The notes under the pieces: model-generated
Seen by the model: only the letters and a program-made list of their open reading frames with translations
Database searches by the model: none
Told to the model about the DNA's origin: nothing
Made by a program: the position numbers and the translations under genes
Source: Paragorgia papillata
Lineage: Eukaryota; Cnidaria; Anthozoa; Scleralcyonacea; Coralliidae
DNA length: 64,000 nt
Assembly: GCA_035771165.1 (NCBI GenBank)
Contig: JAWNZC010000337.1
Coordinates: forward strand, 4,951,501 to 5,015,500
Direction of reading: 5' to 3'
Shown here: positions 60,813 through 64,000 of the stretch, in pieces
How the letters are laid out: every line of letters begins with the position of its first letter
Numbering within the stretch: the first letter of the stretch is position 1

Positions 60813-61355
60813 GATACTTTCGTTTATTCTTCAAATTATTGGACCAACAATCAAAGTTATAATCCTTCTGGTGGACTGACAGCATTTGATGATCAAGAAA
60901 CCAAGTTGGCGATATATCACAGTACTTCATTTAAATAGCTGTGTGTTGGAATGAAAGTTACCAATATTCTCAAGTTTATATCCATCAGTTACAATGCCAG
61001 TTCGCTCTACAGTTTGATCGCAGACGACAGTACTAGGTCAACTAATCTTACTCGTCAGAAGTGGAAATCTCTCATCCCTAATTCATCTCTGCAGCAATAT
61101 TGTAACAAAGAAGGGTTTAATATCAAGCCAGGAAACCCAGGGGACGTTGGTGTTCGAATAGGCGTTGTAGGAAACAATGAAGACGACTGTTATTCACCAG
61201 GTTCATTCATTGGCTTCGGGGGAAAGTTTTTCACGCATAAACACTGCACTCTCCAACCTTCCGTCAACTCATGTGGCAATGTTGCAGACCACGAAGCAGA
61301 CAACGGTAGCCCTAATGCCAAAATCAGTGCTATGGGCTACATCTTCATCCGTTAA
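60813..61355 (+). CDS. Last fibrinogen/intelectin-like exon, copy B
   Basis: It follows TTTATTAAAG. The frame is TFVYSSNYWTNNQSYN and GLTAFDDQETKLA, then TTT AAA TAG at 60930-60938, then in the same frame GMKVTNILKF and onward to YIFIR TAA. B is two bases shorter than A at this place, which restores the frame but creates the stop. Confidence 0.75.
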
Positions 61356-63064
61356 TCGTATTTTAGTCCTGCTTTTTTGGATTGATAAGACAATTAATAT
61401 TATTATATACTTAGCTGTACAAAACAAACTAATGTCTATTTGACATTCGCGGTTATTAAATTTGTTTGAAGGCTTTGAACTGATTGATAAACTATTATGT
61501 TTGTTAAGCTTTAGTTTGTAAAACATATTTGTTTACCTTTCACTTTATATGCATACATGTATGTCTGGCTTTACAATAGAAGTGACAGTTGTATCTATAT
61601 TCTGATTGTGAGTTGTGAATTGCCAATATATATTCCCTTGTAAAATGCGAAATGCTAGATTTTTGTGTCGTGAAACGTGATCATTACATCACAGCCGGAT
61701 AAGCCGTGGTTGTTGAAAATAAATGCCTGTTAAATGTGAATTAAGTTCTGAATTTGTCGTAAACTGCGATTTCGCTTTATGTATATGTATTCCAATAACA
61801 AAGACAATCTCTTTGTATCATTAATGAGTAAACAAAAACGTTTTGCAGCATATGCATACATTATGCATATACAGTATAATACGTTTCATAATCCTTTAAT
61901 TCTTTTCTGAAATGAAGTAAATGGTAACCATGCTAACATTAAAATAAATATGTTTTGCGGGCATAAATATGTTTTCTGCCCGACACATGCTCATTTTAGC
62001 CTGAGCCGAAGGCGAGGGTTAACATTCGCTCTAAGAAGGGCCAAAAACATATTTATGCCCAAGAACATCAACTCTATTACTATTATAATTATTTTATTGG
62101 GCATTTAGGGGGGAAATGAAAGACAGTATACGGTAAGCAGTATCTTGGACAGTGCCACCTTCGCGTCGGCGTGTATTTAATTGCAACAAATATTTACATA
62201 ACTCATAACTTAAGCCTGGTTTCCATATAACCGTAAGAGTCGGCGGCATGGCTGCGGCAAGCGGCAATGCCGTCCAATCGCATACAGTTTTTTATTGCTG
62301 ACTAATTCAACACTGTCTATGATTGGACCATCACCCCTTGCCGTAGCAATGCCGCCGGCTCTTACGGCTATATGGAAACCAGGCTTTACATGTAACTTGG
62401 CAGAAAAACGCAACGTCATCAAAACAATCTTTGCTCCAAAGTATTGACAAGAAAAATATACAATTCCGTAAACAACAAATTAAACCAATAATGATTTAGA
62501 ACCAGGGGCGGATCTAGGGGTCGTCAAACCAGTCACGCGACTAACGTAAAAATTGCGGAGTTAAATAGTTAATTAATTAAAATTCGAATGATAGTCCAGT
62601 TATGATGAGTTATCTATTTTCAAGCAGCGGCACCATTGTAGTCCAGTTATCAAGTTTCATGCTGCGGCTGAGTTTCTGTAAAGTAATATTATCAAGTCAA
62701 CGAACAGCGGACTTGCGCGTGAGTTTTGACCGATCTGAGTCAGATTCTAGCCATCTGATTGGTCAATATGCTCATCTCCATGGAGATCAGCAATTTTAAC
62801 CGATCTGTGGGGAGTTCTGACTGATTTAGGAATCAGGGGCTCGTATACAAGCTATCTGATTGGCTAATTCAAAAAATATTCGTATTCTTATTGGTCACAT
62901 TTTTTGACCGATCTTGACCGATTTTTTTTTGACCAATTCGCAGTGTGGGATATGATCTTGCTGTATACACTCAAGGGCTGACGAATCCAGCCTTTCTGAT
63001 CGCTGCTTGGCCACTGAGGTTCAATTCGAAGTCCCACGTTAGAGTAGAAAGAATTTAAACAGCA
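61356..63064. other. Segment B, repeats between the fibrinogen-like gene and exon-1 candidate
   Basis: Contains copies of the short foldback (61958-62060), the TTA-flanked element (62213-62385) and the left end of the CCAGGGGCGGATC element (from about 62501). Confidence 0.5.
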
Positions 63065-63307
63065 ATGTCTTGTAGTATTTACGATACTGTTCAGTCTGCG
63101 TTTGCGGGGAACGATAAAAAATGTCTACAAGAAATTTATGCTGATCTGATGAAGCGAATCGACGCTTCGCCGAAGAGTTCTGTTGAAGAGCTTTTGAGTG
63201 CGATAAACAGCACGAACTTCTGCCTCAGTAGAAATTTTGGTGCCGAGAATTTAATCCCGAAGTGTGTTCGAGATCAAAAGAACAAGTCCTGTACTGCTAT
63301 AAGGTAA
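63065..63307 (+). CDS. Copy B of the 80-codon exon-1 candidate
   Basis: Identical protein to 18217-18459, with the same donor context ATAAGGTAAAT. The recombinase exons that would follow lie outside the window. Element 3 interrupts the intron 270 bp downstream. Confidence 0.45.
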   Translation: MSCSIYDTVQSAFAGNDKKCLQEIYADLMKRIDASPKSSVEELLSAINSTNFCLSRNFGAENLIPKCVRDQKNKSCTAIR

Positions 63308-63573
63308 ATTAAACATATTTTGTCTTGTTTTAGAATGTCTATTAACAGAACAAGCTGTGCGCCGATTTTAATATTTAGGCTTGTATATGATAATCTCAAT
63401 GGAATTTACCCAAATTAGCATATTTTTGCGGTCAAAAGGTTATTAATATCTAAATCATATAAATGCATTATAAAAGCAGCATTATATCAATTAATATCAG
63501 CTAAAGATTTCTACTTAGGTATCGATTATTCTATATATTTATTCACCGAACAAAATAAGTGGCATTGTATATT

Positions 63574-64000
63574 CATTACCAGAAATTTGGGACATTTTGC
63601 GGCCACGTTCGTAGCCAGTGGTTGCTCCCATGATAATAATATACAGTAAATATTTTGCGAAAATGCAAACGGCTGCTAAGAACTAAGATCGCCTCTCCTT
63701 TCAAAGTAAACAAACATGGCTGCAGGCTGCTCGAAAGAGAAGAGACCTCCGTGGCTTCGTCGTTTGTCCTTCTCGCAGCTCAACTCCACGTTTAGACATA
63801 ACGGCCTCCTGCTGATAGACGAAATCGGAGTTTCGACTGTGTATACAATCTGAGTCGAGATAAAACGTAGTTCGTTTATAACATGAGGCTGAAACAACCG
63901 CAGTAAACATAACATTTCTGATTTCAGAAACCTTTTAATGCTTAGGTATTCTATAAGGATAAAATTTGCTTCTCAATTATCCTTGACAATAATCCTAAGC
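63574..64000 (-). mobile_element. TIR element 3, partial, runs off the window, B only
   Basis: It begins CATTACCAGAAATTTGGGAC and continues as in element 2 (ATTTTGCGGCCACG). The left flank is GGCATTGTATATT; the empty A site reads GGCATTGTATATTTGTATT at 18699-18717. The right end lies beyond the window. Confidence 0.85.

Larger units (their letters stand above)
57603..61355 (+). pseudogene. PAN-EGF-fibrinogen-like secreted protein gene, copy B, one in-frame stop
   Basis: The same four exons as copy A join in frame here: PAN (57603-57835) to EGF-like (58577-58704) to fibrinogen-like exon 1 (59582-59717) to exon 2 (60813-61355). The only lesion seen is TAG at 60936-60938, just before the conserved CVGMKV stretch; the frame is open after it to TAA. 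It is therefore the more intact copy. No signal-peptide exon is seen within segment B, so the gene model is incomplete at its 5' end. Skeletal-matrix or lectin-like roles are inference from family memory only. It could be a recently inactivated gene, or the TAG could be an assembly error. Confidence 0.75.
44680..63573 (+). repeat. Segment B, right copy of the long direct duplication
   Basis: This is the partner of 331-18711. Relative to A, B has an additional 1.77 kb at about 49483-51256 and lacks three A stretches: about 64 bp near A 1572, 382 bp at A 6256-6637 and the 935 bp element at A 12807-13741. B keeps 52 bp of the fibrinogen-like exon that A has lost. B also has a partial element starting at 63574 where A has an empty site. 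Confidence 0.92.

Overview
The window looks like nuclear DNA of a cnidarian, most likely an anthozoan such as a stony coral. It is AT-rich and has spliced genes with GT..AG introns and no operons. It carries a PAN/EGF/fibrinogen-like secreted gene of the kind common in corals, Crypton-like tyrosine recombinases, Penelope-like retroelements, and very many inverted-repeat (foldback) DNA elements. The organism call rests on remembered family resemblance only. Little of the window is intact coding sequence; most of it is repeats. LAYOUT: Segment A (about 331-18711) and segment B (about 44680-63573) are direct copies of one region, offset by 44.3 to 45.7 kb. They are nearly identical apart from discrete insertions and deletions. 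Each carries the same PAN-EGF-fibrinogen-like gene (A 11918-16508, B 57603-61355), broken differently in the two copies, and the same candidate first exon of a tyrosine recombinase (A 18217, B 63065). Between them lie: a cluster of two decayed Crypton-like tyrosine recombinase genes (18.2-24.9 kb); a tandem array of an approximately 4.6 kb unit made of nested foldback elements (25.1-36.4 kb, about 2.2 copies); a short spliced gene for a small secreted Cys-containing protein with a signal peptide and a dibasic site (36.9-39.6 kb); and a Penelope-like element pair in head-to-head orientation, followed by a fragment of a second Penelope-like family (41.3-44.5 kb). WHAT THE COPIES REVEAL: Having two or three copies of each region gives occupied and empty versions of several insertion sites. 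These show 9-bp target duplications (Mutator-like), TTAA (Kolobok/piggyBac-like) and TTA/TAA (Harbinger-like). Most unusually, one set of elements with ends CATNNCYAGAAAT..GGACA inserts with no visible target-site duplication, and one of these interrupts the tyrosine recombinase gene. The A/B and C-unit duplications could be real tandem duplications or uncollapsed haplotypes in the assembly; sequence alone cannot decide.
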